Shown piece by piece: positions 47,762-59,317 of a DNA stretch of 64,000 bases. Source of the DNA: Diphasiastrum complanatum (taxonomy: Eukaryota; Streptophyta; Lycopodiopsida; Lycopodiales; Lycopodiaceae); NCBI GenBank assembly GCA_029204225.1, contig CM055105.1, forward strand, positions 11,215,730-11,279,729, written 5' to 3'. Position 1 is the stretch's first letter; the number at the start of each line of letters is the position of its first letter. Position numbers and translations under genes: made by a program. The notes beneath the pieces were generated by a model that ran no database searches, was not told where the DNA came from, and worked only from the letters and a program-made list of their open reading frames with translations.

Positions 47762-48640
47762 GATGTAGACAGCGGTCTTGTCTCTTTCAATATTGATGAG
47801 TATGCTTGCCGAAACAATTATGATTCTCAGTAGTCAGTACTCCCTTCAGCTCGGCTGCCATGAGCTGGTGGGCATGCTAAAAATAATAGCCGGAGATCTG
47901 TTGGAATTCAAATGCTTTCACAGTAAATGATAGACACAGATCATACAGTATATTAAGGACATTGAAAATTGAGCTTTGAAGTAGTGCTTTCATGTCATTT
48001 TCATGAAGGTCCAAAGTTCGCTCTCCTCCTGTGAGTATGGCTAGGTCACCTTGAATTTGCCCCCGTTTTGATCAACTTTCATTCAAAATTTGCCCCAAGA
48101 GAGAGGTGTGTATGATAGTTCCCCTCCACTTATAAAATCAGTTGACCGGACTTAGAGTAGAGTTCTTTGGACAAAAAGCCTTTCCAACACTTTGCTTCCC
48201 ATCTGCTAGGATTATGGCTTGATCCAACTTGTTGCCAATCTCTGAAGAGGATCCTAGTCTTTCCCCTTTGAGGGAAAACCCAACTGATATTGGATATCAT
48301 CCATGCTCAGTGAGTTTCAATTCCAAAGGTGGTCATCCTAGATGAAGACCAACTGCTCTATAGAAAATCTCCCCTGAAATTGCCCTTTCCAACTTTTGAC
48401 TTCTTGCTTGCGTCTGGTGGGCGTTGTCGCAAATGAAACTAACCCAAGAAACAAGCTAGCCATCCATCCGTTGCAAACATCGAGTCGTTTTGTTGTCGTT
48501 CACGTGCGAGTACTTGAACTACAAATCCACACCACAGATTCTGTAGTCCTCTTTGTTTGATGGTATCAGCCTTCAAAAGAAAGGTTCCTTCTCGAGCCAT
48601 CAGCTCCTTGTATCACAAGCAATCATGCAAACCAGGCAAA
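47762..48640. other. No gene identified; weak PBS-like site near 48559
   Basis: Unique-looking sequence between the COBRA-like gene and retroelement debris. TGGTATCAGCC at 48559 partly matches a primer-binding site and precedes the repeat that starts near 48641, but no LTR to its left is recognised. Confidence 0.3.
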
Positions 48641-49278
48641 TCACGAGTACTAAGACTCACCACGAATACATACAAGCAAGACACTCAGGTAGGTTTACTA
48701 ACAAGTAAAAAGACAAGGTCCCCCTTTGAGATAGCCCTGCCAAAGGACCTTTGCTTGGCCCCGCACATACAGATCGATCACAGATTCAGCCCACAAAGAA
48801 CACCCATCCAAATATCTGTGCTTTCACCATTAAGCAGCACATTACCTTAGTCACGTCCCACCAAATCTGGTCGGTAGCCCTTATAGCTAAACGATCGGCA
48901 GCTATCCCGCATCGGCAGCTAACCACCCGTGCTTTACACCCAAATTCGAGCAGCATCTCTGTATCAATGGTTAACCCGTAGAGTTCGAATATGTCGCCCT
49001 GCATCCCACAAGGCACAGACCATGCTTTCACCTACCTAGGTAGCACTTTGCCTCATCTTTCCTACGCGCAGACAGCGCCAGGCCCGAATCGCGGGAACTG
49101 ACCGTGCTTACACCTCAAGGGCAGCACTTTGACTCATCAAGTCCCCCGTTCTGTCGACCACCCCGATCGTGGATGCACCCGTGCTTACACTGTGAGAAAC
49201 ACTTTGCACAACAGTTGTCTTGATGAACCCCAAACCATGGCCATTTCCATGAGATCGGCATAGCTGACTGGACAGTCG
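48641..49278. repeat. Retroelement leader-like repeat with diverged tandem units (copy A)
   Basis: The first half is shared with 63057 onward (CACGAGTACTAAGACTCACC, GACAAGGTCCCCCTTTGAGA, AGCCCTTATAGCTAAACGAT). The second half contains about five diverged units around CCGTGCTTWCACC...GGCAGCACTTTGCCTCA, spaced roughly 80-110 bp. It sits on the internal side of the minus-strand primer-binding site at 49279, so it may be the leader of that element. Confidence 0.6.
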
Positions 49279-49290
49279 GCTCTGATACCA
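49279..49290 (-). other. Minus-strand primer-binding site
   Basis: It reads TGGTATCAGAGC on the minus strand, followed by CGACTGTCC. It is preceded by ...CACTACATG, so an LTR end lies within two or three bases. Confidence 0.75.
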
Positions 49291-49292
49291 CA

Positions 49293-49835
49293 TGTAGTGC
49301 AAGCATCCCAAAGGGAGCCAGGAACCACGCCTTAGCTTCTCAGCCTTCAAATCTTGTCGTCCAAACCCACTTGACATACAAGCAGCCAAGTCGCCAACAA
49401 ATATCAGACTTAACCAACTGGAAGTTCGGAAACCAGCATTGAGATCCAATTTGGCGCCACGTCAGATCAGGGGTCCCGATGTGGGTGACTTCCCTCCAAG
49501 CAAGCCGCCCGACATACATCAAACTTAACCAACTTGAAGCTCCGTTACAAACGAGTAACATCCATTCCAAGCAAGTGGTCTGACTTACATCAGACTTAAC
49601 CAACTGAAAGCTTCATCACGAGCGCTAGAAGCCAACCTGGTGCCACGCTAGACTAGACAGCCATAAATAGGTAACTTCCACCCAAGCAAGCCATCTGACT
49701 CAGCCGACAGGTTAGAGCCCATTCCCTAAGAGCTTAACTCATTCATGTTCATGCAAGGAACACTCAGAACCACAAATACCGACAGATATGGAGACAACCA
49801 GTTCCTGGACCAAATGGTTCTGACAGCATATCGCT
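49293..49835 (-). repeat. LTR segment of a minus-strand element (copy A)
   Basis: It matches 61495-62000 and 63480-63990, sharing GTCCAAACCCACTTGACATA, CGATGTGGGTGACTTCC, GCCAACCTGGYGCCACGC and GACAGATATGGAGACAACCA. It is adjacent to the minus-strand PBS, which places it as a 5' LTR. The right limit near 49835 is where similarity to the other copies fades. Confidence 0.65.
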
Positions 49836-50129
49836 AGTAATTGCTTCAAGTATTGAAGTCTATATTTGGTAGTGGGTTGCAAGTGAAATTTTCACACGTG
49901 TGGGAGGCTGCTACACTTGTTTTTTGGTTCCATTATTCAAGTGATCATCATAGTTCTCATACAACACATCTTGATGAGCTTTTTGGTGGAAATTACAGAG
50001 AAAGCATCAAAGATCAAGTACCATTATTGAGATTTGACATTGGATCATCAAATTCAATTTATAGTTGTCTTGGACTGTGTTGGATCATCAAGAAGAAGGA
50101 GCATTCCTCTTGGAAGCTATTGAGAGGTT

Positions 50130-51220
50130 AAACTTTACATACAACTCTATTTGGAAGTGAGGATGGAGTCACTTCTAGTAGTTCAAGACCTCTTTGACCT
50201 TGTTCTTGGTGAGGAGGAGGAACCTCAAAGGGGACAAGATTTGGTGAGATACAAAAAGAGAGCAAGACTAGCATTGCATTATTTGAAGATGAATGTTAGT
50301 AATGATCTTTTAAAGGAAGTTGCTTGTTGTACCTCGGCCAAGGAAGCTTGGGATTTATTAAAAGCTATTTATAAATCCAAAAACACCTCTAGAGTGCTAA
50401 TGCCAAGGAATTAAGTCTTGCAATGCATGAGGAATAGTGGTGAAAGTGCACAAGATTATGTGTTAAGAATCAAATCACTTAGCAAAGAACTTTCTTCCAC
50501 AAGTGATAAAATTCAGGACAAGAACTTGTACAAGTGATCCTCAATGGACTTGGAAAGGAGTTCTCCAACTTGGTCCAAAGTTTTGCCATATGAAAAAGCC
50601 TACCTTCCATAGACAAACTCGATATGTGCTTGTGGTCGAGGAATGTAGAGCCCAACATGTCAAAATTAAGATTGGTTCCTTGTCCTTACATATGATGGAG
50701 ATGAGAAGGCCAACTTCTCAAGAAAAGGCAAATGGAAGACCAAAGGATCCAAGAAGAGCCAAAGCAAGGGTTCCAAGGCTGAGGATGAAGCAACAAGTTT
50801 AAAGGCATAGGGCAAGAAAGACAAATCCACAAATGTGTCTTTTGTGGAAAAAAGGGACATTTTGCATCCGAGTGCTACAAGAGGCAAAATGCACAAGAAG
50901 GGAGCAAACAAGGGAACCTTGCACAAGAAGAGGAGGAAGATTATACAGACTCATTTTTTATGGCATCTACATCCTCATCAATAAGCAAAGGCGATTATAT
51001 TGACACATGGTGGATTGATAGTGGGGCAAGCTCCCAAATCACATAGCAAAGGGACTCTATCTCAACTCTAGTCTCTTTCAATGGTGCTAAAAAGACTATC
51101 TTTACTGCAAGTGATCAAGAGTGTAGAATAGATGGTGTTGGTACCATTCCCTTATGTCTAGGATCTTCTAAGAGAATGAATCTAGACAATGTGCTATATG
51201 TTCCATCAATAACCATTTAG
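50130..51220 (+). pseudogene. Ty1/copia gag and protease remnant
   Basis: The gag core reads MESLLVVQDLFDLVLGEEEE, YKKRARLALHYLKMNVSNDL and CTSAKEAWDLLKAIYKSKN. After stops and frame changes comes a zinc knuckle CVFCGKKGHFASEC near 50841-50880. The protease reads DTWWIDSGASSQIT (51000-51040), with His of the usual SSHIT replaced by Gln and a stop straight after. It continues with LDNVLYVPSI near 51185 and then ends where another copia LTR begins. Confidence 0.8.
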
Positions 51221-51235
51221 CAAGTAAATTTTCGG

Positions 51236-51963
51236 GAGACTATCTGGATGGATCCCTTCACATCACAGCCAACTGGATGACGCATTTGATGACCTAATTA
51301 GTTGTCCTACTATTGGACGTTGCCACATCTGCTTAGTATAAATAGCTGTTCATATTTTTACATTTTGTGTGTGTTGTTGATCTAACAACATTGATGCGAT
51401 CAAGAGATCATCAAGTATTGAATAGTTAGCTCTCCCTCTCTCTCAAGCCTGCAAGCTTGGACACTCCTGAGCATTCTAGCTCACTTCTTTGGAGTTGATT
51501 ATAGATTGTTATTGCACTTACCTCTTATCAGTAGTTGCTCTTAATACAGACTTATATTTAGTCGTTCAGAGATAGCTTATAGAGTACACGGCTTCGATCC
51601 ACAAACTTGTTGTACATCTGTTTTGTTTCATACTAAATCAATACTATCTTTTTATTGCGCTCAGGTTTGTCTCAAAATATATGCGGTTCTGTAGTTCTTC
51701 GCGACAGATTATTTGTCTGATAATTCAATGTTTAATGTTTGGCTACGTAATCACTATAGTATTGATGATTTCAAAGTTAGTTACTATAAGATCGAACGTG
51801 ATTTCTATCACTATCGTTTTGTTTGAAATTGATAGGCATAGTGATACATAGAGAAAGAGGAAGATAGTTTATTCCGCTACGCACGATAAGTTTTCTTTCT
51901 TGTCGTTCAAATTCTTTTTATTCGATTCTTTTCGACCTATCTTTTACACACCTCTTTTTAACA
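51236..51963 (+). repeat. 5' LTR of the second copia family
   Basis: It ends TTTTTAACA directly before the primer-binding site. GTATAAATAGC near 51336 is a good TATA box. The part from 51505 aligns with the partial LTR at 10962-11372. The left end is placed where copia protease coding of the neighbouring element stops, so it is approximate. Confidence 0.75.
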
Positions 51964-51976
51964 TGGTATCAGAGCG
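51964..51976 (+). other. Primer-binding site
   Basis: TGGTATCAGAGCG directly follows the LTR end at 51963. Confidence 0.85.
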
Positions 51977-52142
51977 TTGATACTTCTTCAAGGCCTAATA
52001 CTATATCAAAGAGCAAGCTCTTATACTTGGTATCTTTCGTGATATCAAATTATTCTTCAGTTCGAATCAATTTGTTTCAGTATCAGAGAGCTGATTTCCA
52101 TAGCACGGTATCTCTCTTAACGTCGTCAGACTAAAGTTCCAG

Positions 52143-52440
52143 ATGGATTCTCAAAGCAAAGCCGGACTCATTGCAGACAAGCTGAATGGATCCAATTATC
52201 ATTTATGAAAATTGAAGATGAAGAACTTGTTAATCGCCAATGAGTTTGAGATGTTGTTACAAGTATCAATGTGAAGCTTGAAGATGACTCAAAATGGAAA
52301 TCGAAGGATGGTAAAGCTTTCGCGCTTATTATCCTCAATATATCAGATACTCAAATTATCCATGTAGTTGAAGCCAAAACTTAGAAAGAAGTTTGAGACA
52401 TCTTGAGCTCACTATATGATGTGAGAGATGTAACCAAAAT
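52143..52440 (+). pseudogene. Ty1/copia gag N-terminal fragment (second family)
   Basis: An ATG at 52143 begins MDSQSKAGLIADKLNGSNYH, the standard copia 'L.G.NY..W' opening, with a stop in place of the Trp. It continues KLKMKNLLIANEF; later FALIILNISDTQIIHVVEAK and DILSSLYDVRDVTKM match the gag at 8893-9003. It is truncated at about 52440, with no gag core or pol. Confidence 0.8.
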
Positions 52441-52672
52441 GTTAACAAACCCAATTTCTAACAGCCAAATGGACATACTCACTAGTATCCAGGAGAGCCC
52501 AATTCAAATGCCTCGGACCCAAACTCAGGTAACATGACATGTTCTTCTGTTGACAGACCTGGTACAGCCACGCTTGCCTCCATGACTACACAAGACAAAA
52601 AAAACTGTTACACAACTAATTTCAAAAGCAAAAAACAACGCACCTAAACATTTTCCCACTTTTTTCTGACAG
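52441..52672. other. Junction between copia fragment and methyltransferase-like gene
   Basis: Short unassigned stretch. It may contain the 3' UTR of the minus-strand gene ending at 52673. Confidence 0.3.
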
Positions 52673-53005
52673 TCAAGTCTCACCTCTATTCTCTTTCAAC
52701 CAAGTTATGCATTCTTCATCGCTGTCCATACCAAAAAGGTGGACACCAGCCTTTCGAGCAGCAAGGACCGAGGTACCTACACCTACATGTAGGTCCAACG
52801 CCACACCACCCTTGGGGCAGAATGCGGAAAGCAAGAATAACATGAAATGTTTACTTTTTTTCAAAACTACCTCGTATTGGCCTATTGTTCTTTGTGTCTT
52901 TAGACCACTCTGAATGTGGCAAATAGTGTGTCCAAATATCACTATCCACATCCAACAAGCCGGTAACAAAATATTTTGACCAATTTCGGTCAATTAAGGG
53001 CATGG
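52673..53005 (-). other. Methyltransferase motif X-I C-terminal exon
   Basis: It begins IDRNWSKYFVTGLLDVDSDI and continues HSEWSKDTKNNRPIRGSFEK. A one-base frameshift in an A-run follows, then FLLSAFCPKGGVALDLHVGV and GTSVLAARKAGVHLFGMDSD. DLHVGVGTS corresponds to the S-adenosylmethionine-binding 'DPFxGxGT' motif I, and the following 'GMDSDEE' to motif II. Its position after motif IV marks the beta-class permutation. The frame ends WLKENRGET-stop. Confidence 0.6.
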
Positions 53006-53286
53006 ACCCTTATCTCAAGAGAAGGTATACATCCATAAAGTGCATTTGCAAATAACCACAACACTATGTCAGATAAGCAACTCACATACTTACATAAATA
53101 GATCTTCCAAGCAAATTTATAACTATGAAATTATACTCACATAGTCACATACTTACATACTTCCAAGCAAATTTATGACTATGAAACTATATGTATCGAA
53201 GAAGATCCAAGTTATAGTGCATTAATTTTCATAAATATGCAAGCACTGCATGTGAACAAACTTGCAACGAAAAAATCACAACTTAC

Positions 53287-53820
53287 ATTCATGCCATCCT
53301 CTCCTCTTCCAAATTTTTCAATTCCTCTCAACACAACACGTCTATGAATAGCCAACTTTCGTCGGCCGATCTGAATCTCAACTTGCAATCTATGAGTGGG
53401 GGGACTGTTAAGGATGATCCAACCACTGTCGTCCAATACAACCATGCATATATCTAGGCTGGCCTCAGGTGTCTCATCAGACCATTTGTTCCACATGGAC
53501 CCACCGCCAACGACACTATCAACTGTGTACCCTGATGGCAAGTCCACAATGATGACCTCGGCACTGTAGGTGGTGCTCTTACCTTTTCTAATCCTCTTGG
53601 AAGACTTATTTCTTTCCATAAAGCATTTCATGGTTTGATATTCTTGTAGATTGTCCCCATGAGATAATCCTTCCCTTACCATGTTTACATCACCCACAAT
53701 GACCTCAATAGTAGATGTTAACCTGGTGTTAACACCTACCATGTCCACTTTCATGTACTCATACTCCTCACGTCTTTCTTTAGCAGGCGTGTAAGGCATG
53801 GTATCATGTACATAGAAACA
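53287..53820 (-). other. Methyltransferase motif IV exon
   Basis: It contains YSAEVIIVDLPSGYTVDSVV, then MWNKWSDETPEASLDICMVV and LDDSGWIILNSP. This fits the catalytic-motif region of N6/N4 amino-methyltransferases ('D-P-P-Y-G ... W-D-x-x-S-D ... vL.psG.iii'). DLPSG stands where DPPYG is expected. If the Tyr-to-Ser change is real, catalysis would be impaired. The exon ends at a GTAAGT donor. Confidence 0.55.
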
Positions 53821-56104
53821 AAAACACATTTAAATTATAAATGGAATAAGATTTAAAGCAAGCAATAATTAACCAAAAAGAAAACATGAAGATGGAGCAA
53901 AGTTAACAGGTTGTTGTGAATACATCTATAGGCTGCATAGCATCATCAACTTTCTTCTTGCTCTTCTTCTCTACAACCTGAGGCTTCTTGGGAGTGGCAG
54001 TAAGGAAGGACCTCAGTGCCATCTTTGTTGCTACTGCATCATCATCATCATCCACAACCAAACGTCCTTTCTCATGCAGCTGGTACTATGTTTTTTCCGA
54101 GGGAGGACATTCTCCCTCCTTGAAGTCTATCCACCAAGGACAGAACTTCACTTCCCACTCACTCAGGCCATTTTTTTTGTTGAGATTGGCCTTTGCAGAG
54201 TACATAGAAACCTCCTTCTTCATGGAGATTTGATTCTACATATCCATTACCTAAGGCATTTCCTCCACAGCATGCTTCGCTTTAAGATGAAAGAAATCTT
54301 TGTCCAATTAAACACATGAAGTTGGATTACAGTAAAAAAAAACACAAACAAATTGTACCATGCAAATGTAAAAACATTCAATGTCACCTCCACATCACAC
54401 GCTTTGTTGCTAGCTTTGCCCCTTCCTTTGCCTCGGTGGTCAGGATAGGTTCCATCACAGAAGATATGGAATCAAAAAGGTAATCCCCAAACCTCAACCT
54501 GATAGATGTAAAACATTTTGTGAAAGTGTTTGTAGCAGATTCCAAAAATCCTGTAACATGCACAAAAAACACATTGTCAAATCAAGTTTAGAAATACTAT
54601 AATTATCAATGCGAAGGGCTTCAAAAATTTTCAATTCATTATTTTACTCCCATCCAAAATTTGAAATTTGTTTTAATGAGTATGCAGGCATAGTATTTTG
54701 TATACTATTCTTTGGAAGCTAAAAAATGTGCAAGGTACTATTATAGTCTCTTATTGCAATCTATGCTAAAAACACCTGATCCTTGCTATTTTTCACATGA
54801 ATTTCATTATTTGGTACTTTGCTTAAAACAACTGAATCTCAATGTCAATCTGTAACAAGCCTAAGCCTAAATTTCAATTAGCATAACGTATCAATGCTTA
54901 AGCTACAGATGTGAAACCAACATATGTTCATCCTTGTCCTTATAGAAACTTTTTATAAGATGCAAATGGTGTATGACGTTTGCAGAGTTTCATAACAAAG
55001 CAAGTTCCAAGCAGAATTCTAGGAGATCATGCGCACAATCTATAAAGTCAGCGTGGTTATTAAATATAATGGAATTCCCTCCCCCCCAACACCAAAAGAG
55101 TCCTAAGAATAAAAACATTTTTACTCAAAATCAAATGTATAGTGCAAACTTTGTTTTGACTGGAAAGGTTTCTTCATTTTTATGCAATAATCTTCAAAAC
55201 CTCTTGTCTAATATTAAAAAACCTCATTGGCAAAGAGTTACCTCCTGCATCCTGACATAGCTCAAGAATTTTCAAAGCCTCCAGTCTGAGTGCCTCATAG
55301 AATACTCCTCTGGCAACCCAAATGTGAAACATCTTGTCACCAATAGGAATATTGTACTGGTCTCGAGCCACAACTCCTCCCAAGCAATTTTTGAGCCACT
55401 GACACCTGGTCTCATTAGAAACATCTGCCAAACGCAAAGCATTCAATTTCTCCAAACCCAACGAGAATCCCTTTTCTTCCAAAGCTTTTGTGATTATCAT
55501 TCTAAACCACTGATCTCCATTCTTGGGATCCACGACACCCAATAATTTACTCATTCAATTGCCATATTTTTTTCTTATACGCAATTCAACATGGGCTTGA
55601 TGTTTTGGTTGAGTTGATGTGTCTGTCGTCTTACTCAATAGCTCATCAACCTCCTGCTGAATCTCATTTTGGATACATAAAAAGCAATACATTATGCATC
55701 TTGAAATTTTCAAACAAACAATGAAAGTGATGGAATCTTTTTCAGAGACAAGAGAAGCACTTACATTATACACAATCTTTGCCAACAAGAAGCGTGTAAG
55801 TGGGTACCATGGCAAAATCCCCTTTCTCTTCTCCAGATCTCTAGCAATCTGAACTTGAGCCAACTCTTCTGTTGTGAACTTACTTTCAAAATATGATGCG
55901 TCTCTCTCTCCCAATTTTCTCACTGAGAACAACACATCTTTCAACTTCGTCTTCACCACTGCTTCCTCATTCAATCTACAAGTAGACATGCATTCATGGC
56001 GATGCAATATCAAACATTAATAAATTCAGTCTTAACACACATTGAATAAAAAACAAGGAACATACGTAGCTAGCCGAAAAAGTGAACTACATAACATTGC
56101 TTAC

Positions 56105-56530
56105 TTGTTGATTCTATTTAACGCTGTCAACAATGGCGTGGAATGAGAAGGTGAAACATGTATAAATGTGGCCTTCGCTGAAATATGCTTCTCTCTGTCA
56201 AAACGAAATGACTTGGCAATCTCTTCAATCCACGCCTTTGTTCTATGATTCCTGTCCCAGCACAAGAACATCTTTCCAGAAAGGTCAGCCCAATCTTCAT
56301 TGTTGGCAAGTTCTCTCTCAAAGGAGTCATTCACTTCTGTCCATATTGAGTCCCATGTGGCTTTGATCTCATCATTAACTTTCACAGATACGCCACCTAC
56401 TCCTTGAAAAGACCACACAAAGGCTCCCTTTTCTTCAATGTAACCGTCCATTTTGAAAGTAGTCTTAAAAACTTTTTTTAATGGTCCAACTTGACGAACA
56501 CTCTCATGGATGTAAACTCTACAGAGGAAT
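56105..56530 (-). other. ParB/Srx-like exon of the fusion gene
   Basis: It reads VYIHESVRQVGPLKKVFKTT and DGYIEEKGAFVWSFQG, then NEDWADLSGKMFLCWDRNHR and TKAWIEEIAKSF. The D-x-N-H-R-x-x-A-W string matches the 'DGNHRxxAx' signature of ParB-like nuclease/sulfiredoxin-fold domains, with Gly replaced by Arg. It ends TALNRIN and a GTAAGC donor. In ParB-like domains this motif lines the nucleotide-binding pocket; that role is inferred here. Confidence 0.5.
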
Positions 56531-57092
56531 AGCTGGAGGAGGAGTATTTCTTACCATCCTCAAACGCTTCATGGTGGCCAAAAGCATCTCCACATGAAAG
56601 TTCTGTGGAATGGCAGAAATCTCATCATCTTGAGACTTACCTTTTTTTCTTTCTCCCATCATCTTCAGGGTCATCCAAGCTTACATCCTCATGCAAGTCT
56701 GCCTGCAAAACACAGAACTAGGTAGATAGCTCCTCTTCCTCTTGTGTCTCGTCCATCACGATATCTTCCAGACCCTCAACTGGGATGTTTTCTCTATTAG
56801 TAGACATTTTAATATCTTCTAAACCACTTGAAAAGCGTTGTGACTCAGCCTCAACTCTCCTGTACATGGACCTTGTCAAAACCATTCTGCAAAAAAAATT
56901 CAAAACGAATACATTTAACCACTCTGCAAAATTTACAACATTGGAACTTTATTTGTTTATAGCATCTTAGGATAGACTATACATCTCGTTCAAAAATAGA
57001 GTTTGGACTATAGAGGTCGTCAAAGTATTGCCTTTGAAAACTGAAACTGATACTTTTTACTCTCTCAAGGCCTTGTTATGAGTGAATATGAT

Positions 57093-57222
57093 CTGCCTGT
57101 GGGGCGCAAGCCAGGGCCAAAAAAATTTGCCCTGGTAGCCCACATCCATAGCACGCCGGCGTGCCATGGAGGTGGGCTGCCAGGGCAAAAAAATTTTGCC
57201 CTGGCCAACGCCCCACAGGCAG
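57093..57222. repeat. 130-bp foldback hairpin (MITE-like)
   Basis: The two 65-nt arms are roughly 88% complementary and meet at GCACGCC|GGCGTGC without a loop. The ends are CTGCCTGTGGGG and CCCCACAGGCAG. Each arm also holds its own inner palindrome (CCAGGGC...GCCCTGG around an A/T core). No clear target-site duplication is visible beside it. Confidence 0.85.
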
Positions 57223-57750
<528 letters not shown>

Positions 57751-57759
57751 TGTCAAGGA

Positions 57760-58354
57760 GTCATTGGGTTGGCCAAGCATAAGATATTCAACAATATCTG
57801 CTGCTCACTCAAGTACTACTTCAACATAAAAAAATGCAGCATCTGGTAGCTCATCATCCACTTCAGTATTAAGAAACATTGATTCAATCCTTGAAACATG
57901 GTTGGCTAGATAATGTTGTCTACCCTTTTGAACCACAATGCAAAAATCAAATTTGGTCAATAATAGTAGCCATCTCGCAATACGCCCATGTGTTGCATGT
58001 CCTGTTCACCAAATAAAGTAACGGTTGATGATCAGTATAAGATGTAATATGTGTTGCCAATAGATAATGTCAAAACTTTTTAACAAAAAAAATCATGGCC
58101 AACGTTTCTCGTTCAGTTGTCAAATAATTCTTTTCAGGATCTGTAAGTTGTATGCTTGCAAACCTGATAGGATCCTTCTTGTATTCACCTGGTTGCATCA
58201 AAACTGATCCAATGGCATATTTTGATGCATCGGTGTGAATGTGAAACTCAATTGTCCAGATTGGAGCTCGTAGTATCGGTGTAGATGCTGGAATTTTTTT
58301 CAATTTCTCAAATGCTTCCAATGCTTCTACTATCCAAATTGGTACAATAGTCAA
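57760..58354 (-). pseudogene. Ty3/gypsy RNase H and pre-integrase remnant
   Basis: It reads LEAFEKLKKIPASTPILRAP, then IHTDASKYAIGSVLMQPGEY and LTTERETLAMIFFVKKF (58354-58070). This is gypsy RNase H with the catalytic Asp of HTDAS. Further on come ANHVSRIE and DDELPDAAFFYVE near 57930-57830, the usual stretch after RNase H. It then runs into the GA array; integrase and the 3' LTR are missing. Confidence 0.8.
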
Positions 58355-58447
58355 TTTATATATAGGTCTTGCTATATCCGCAAAGAATAGTATGAATATT
58401 CAATAGTAATTTGCATGACCCACAAAAACATAGACTCCTCAAATTGT

Positions 58448-59317
58448 TCATGGCGGTGGTAGCTTAATAATGACTTTGATTTTGGAATAATCCGTACCAA
58501 TGCCATGTCTTGATATCACATGTCCAAGGACAACTTCATGAGTGACCCAAATTTGGCATTTTTCTGGATTTAAGGAGATTTGGTTTTTGCGACAACGTTC
58601 AAAAACTTTTTCAAAATGATCCAAGTGGTCTGTATCTGCACTATGGACTCTGAGATTATCCAAGTAGATTTCAAGGAATTTCTGCAAGTAGTCCTTAAAG
58701 GCAAACTGCATCACTCTTTGACATGAGCTAGGTACATTACAAAGTCCAGACGGCATAATTTTATAAGCATAAGTTTCTCAATCTGTTGCAAAAGCTATTT
58801 TGTGTCGATCCGCAAGTGCTATCTTAACTTGGTTGTAGCCACTAAATCCATCCAAAAAATTGTACGCTTACGCTCCAACAAGACGGTCCAATATGCTTTC
58901 AGTAAAGGACAATGGAAAGTGATCCTTTTGTGTCACTTTATTAAAAGCTTTGAGATTCACACAAATTATCATCTTCCCGTTCTTCTTAGGAACCACAACA
59001 ATTGGAGAAACCCATTCCGTATGTTCGATTTCATAAATAAAGTCGGCTTCAAGTAGTCTTTGCAGCTCTTTCTTTATAAGATCTGTAACGTTTGGATTAT
59101 AGCTATAAAATCTTGTGACCTTTGGAACTGCATCAGGCATTAAGGGTATCGTATGCTCAATAATTGAGGTAGGAAGCCCTTTGAGATCCTTGTACGTCCA
59201 AGCAAAACAATCTTCATATTTGATCAATAACTTTCTTAACACTTGAAATTGTTTGGGAGTAAGTTGTGCTCTAACTTGAATAATCTTTTCTGGCTCTCCT
59301 AATTCAGCAAAATTCAT
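58448..59317 (-). pseudogene. Ty3/gypsy reverse transcriptase, mutated active site
   Basis: It begins MNFAELGEPEKIIQVRAQLT, then ADFIYEIEHTEWVSPIVVVP and KKNGKMIICVNLKAFNKVT, the RT N-terminal motifs. It is followed by DHFPLSFTESILDRL; a stop lies near 58870. The second part has MPSGLCNVPSSCQRVM and KFLEIYLDNLRVHS. The catalytic motif is YLDN rather than Y(L/V/I)DD, so the second catalytic aspartate is lost in this copy. Confidence 0.85.

Larger units (their letters stand above)
52673..56885 (-). pseudogene. ParB-like/DNA amino-methyltransferase fusion gene, multi-exon, broken
   Basis: Read on the minus strand, an ATG at 56885 follows a T-rich tract and CAG and opens MVLTRSMYRRVEAESQRFSS. 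Exons with good borders include 55765-55975 (TAG before, GTAAGT after), about 55242-55660, about 54408-54552, 53953-54300, 53287-53820 and 52673-53005. The N-terminal part has a ParB/sulfiredoxin-like NHR motif. The middle is helical and charged (EKRKGILPWYPLTRFLLAK). The C-terminal part has methyltransferase motif IV before motif I, the permuted beta order. Fusions of ParB-like and N6/N4 methyltransferase domains are known in phages and bacterial mobile elements. Lesions: TAG at 56718, a frameshift near 56530, TGA at 55554, several stops at 54.1-54.3 kb and a frameshift in an A-run near 52858. Function as a DNA modifier is inferred from family architecture only. Confidence 0.6.
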
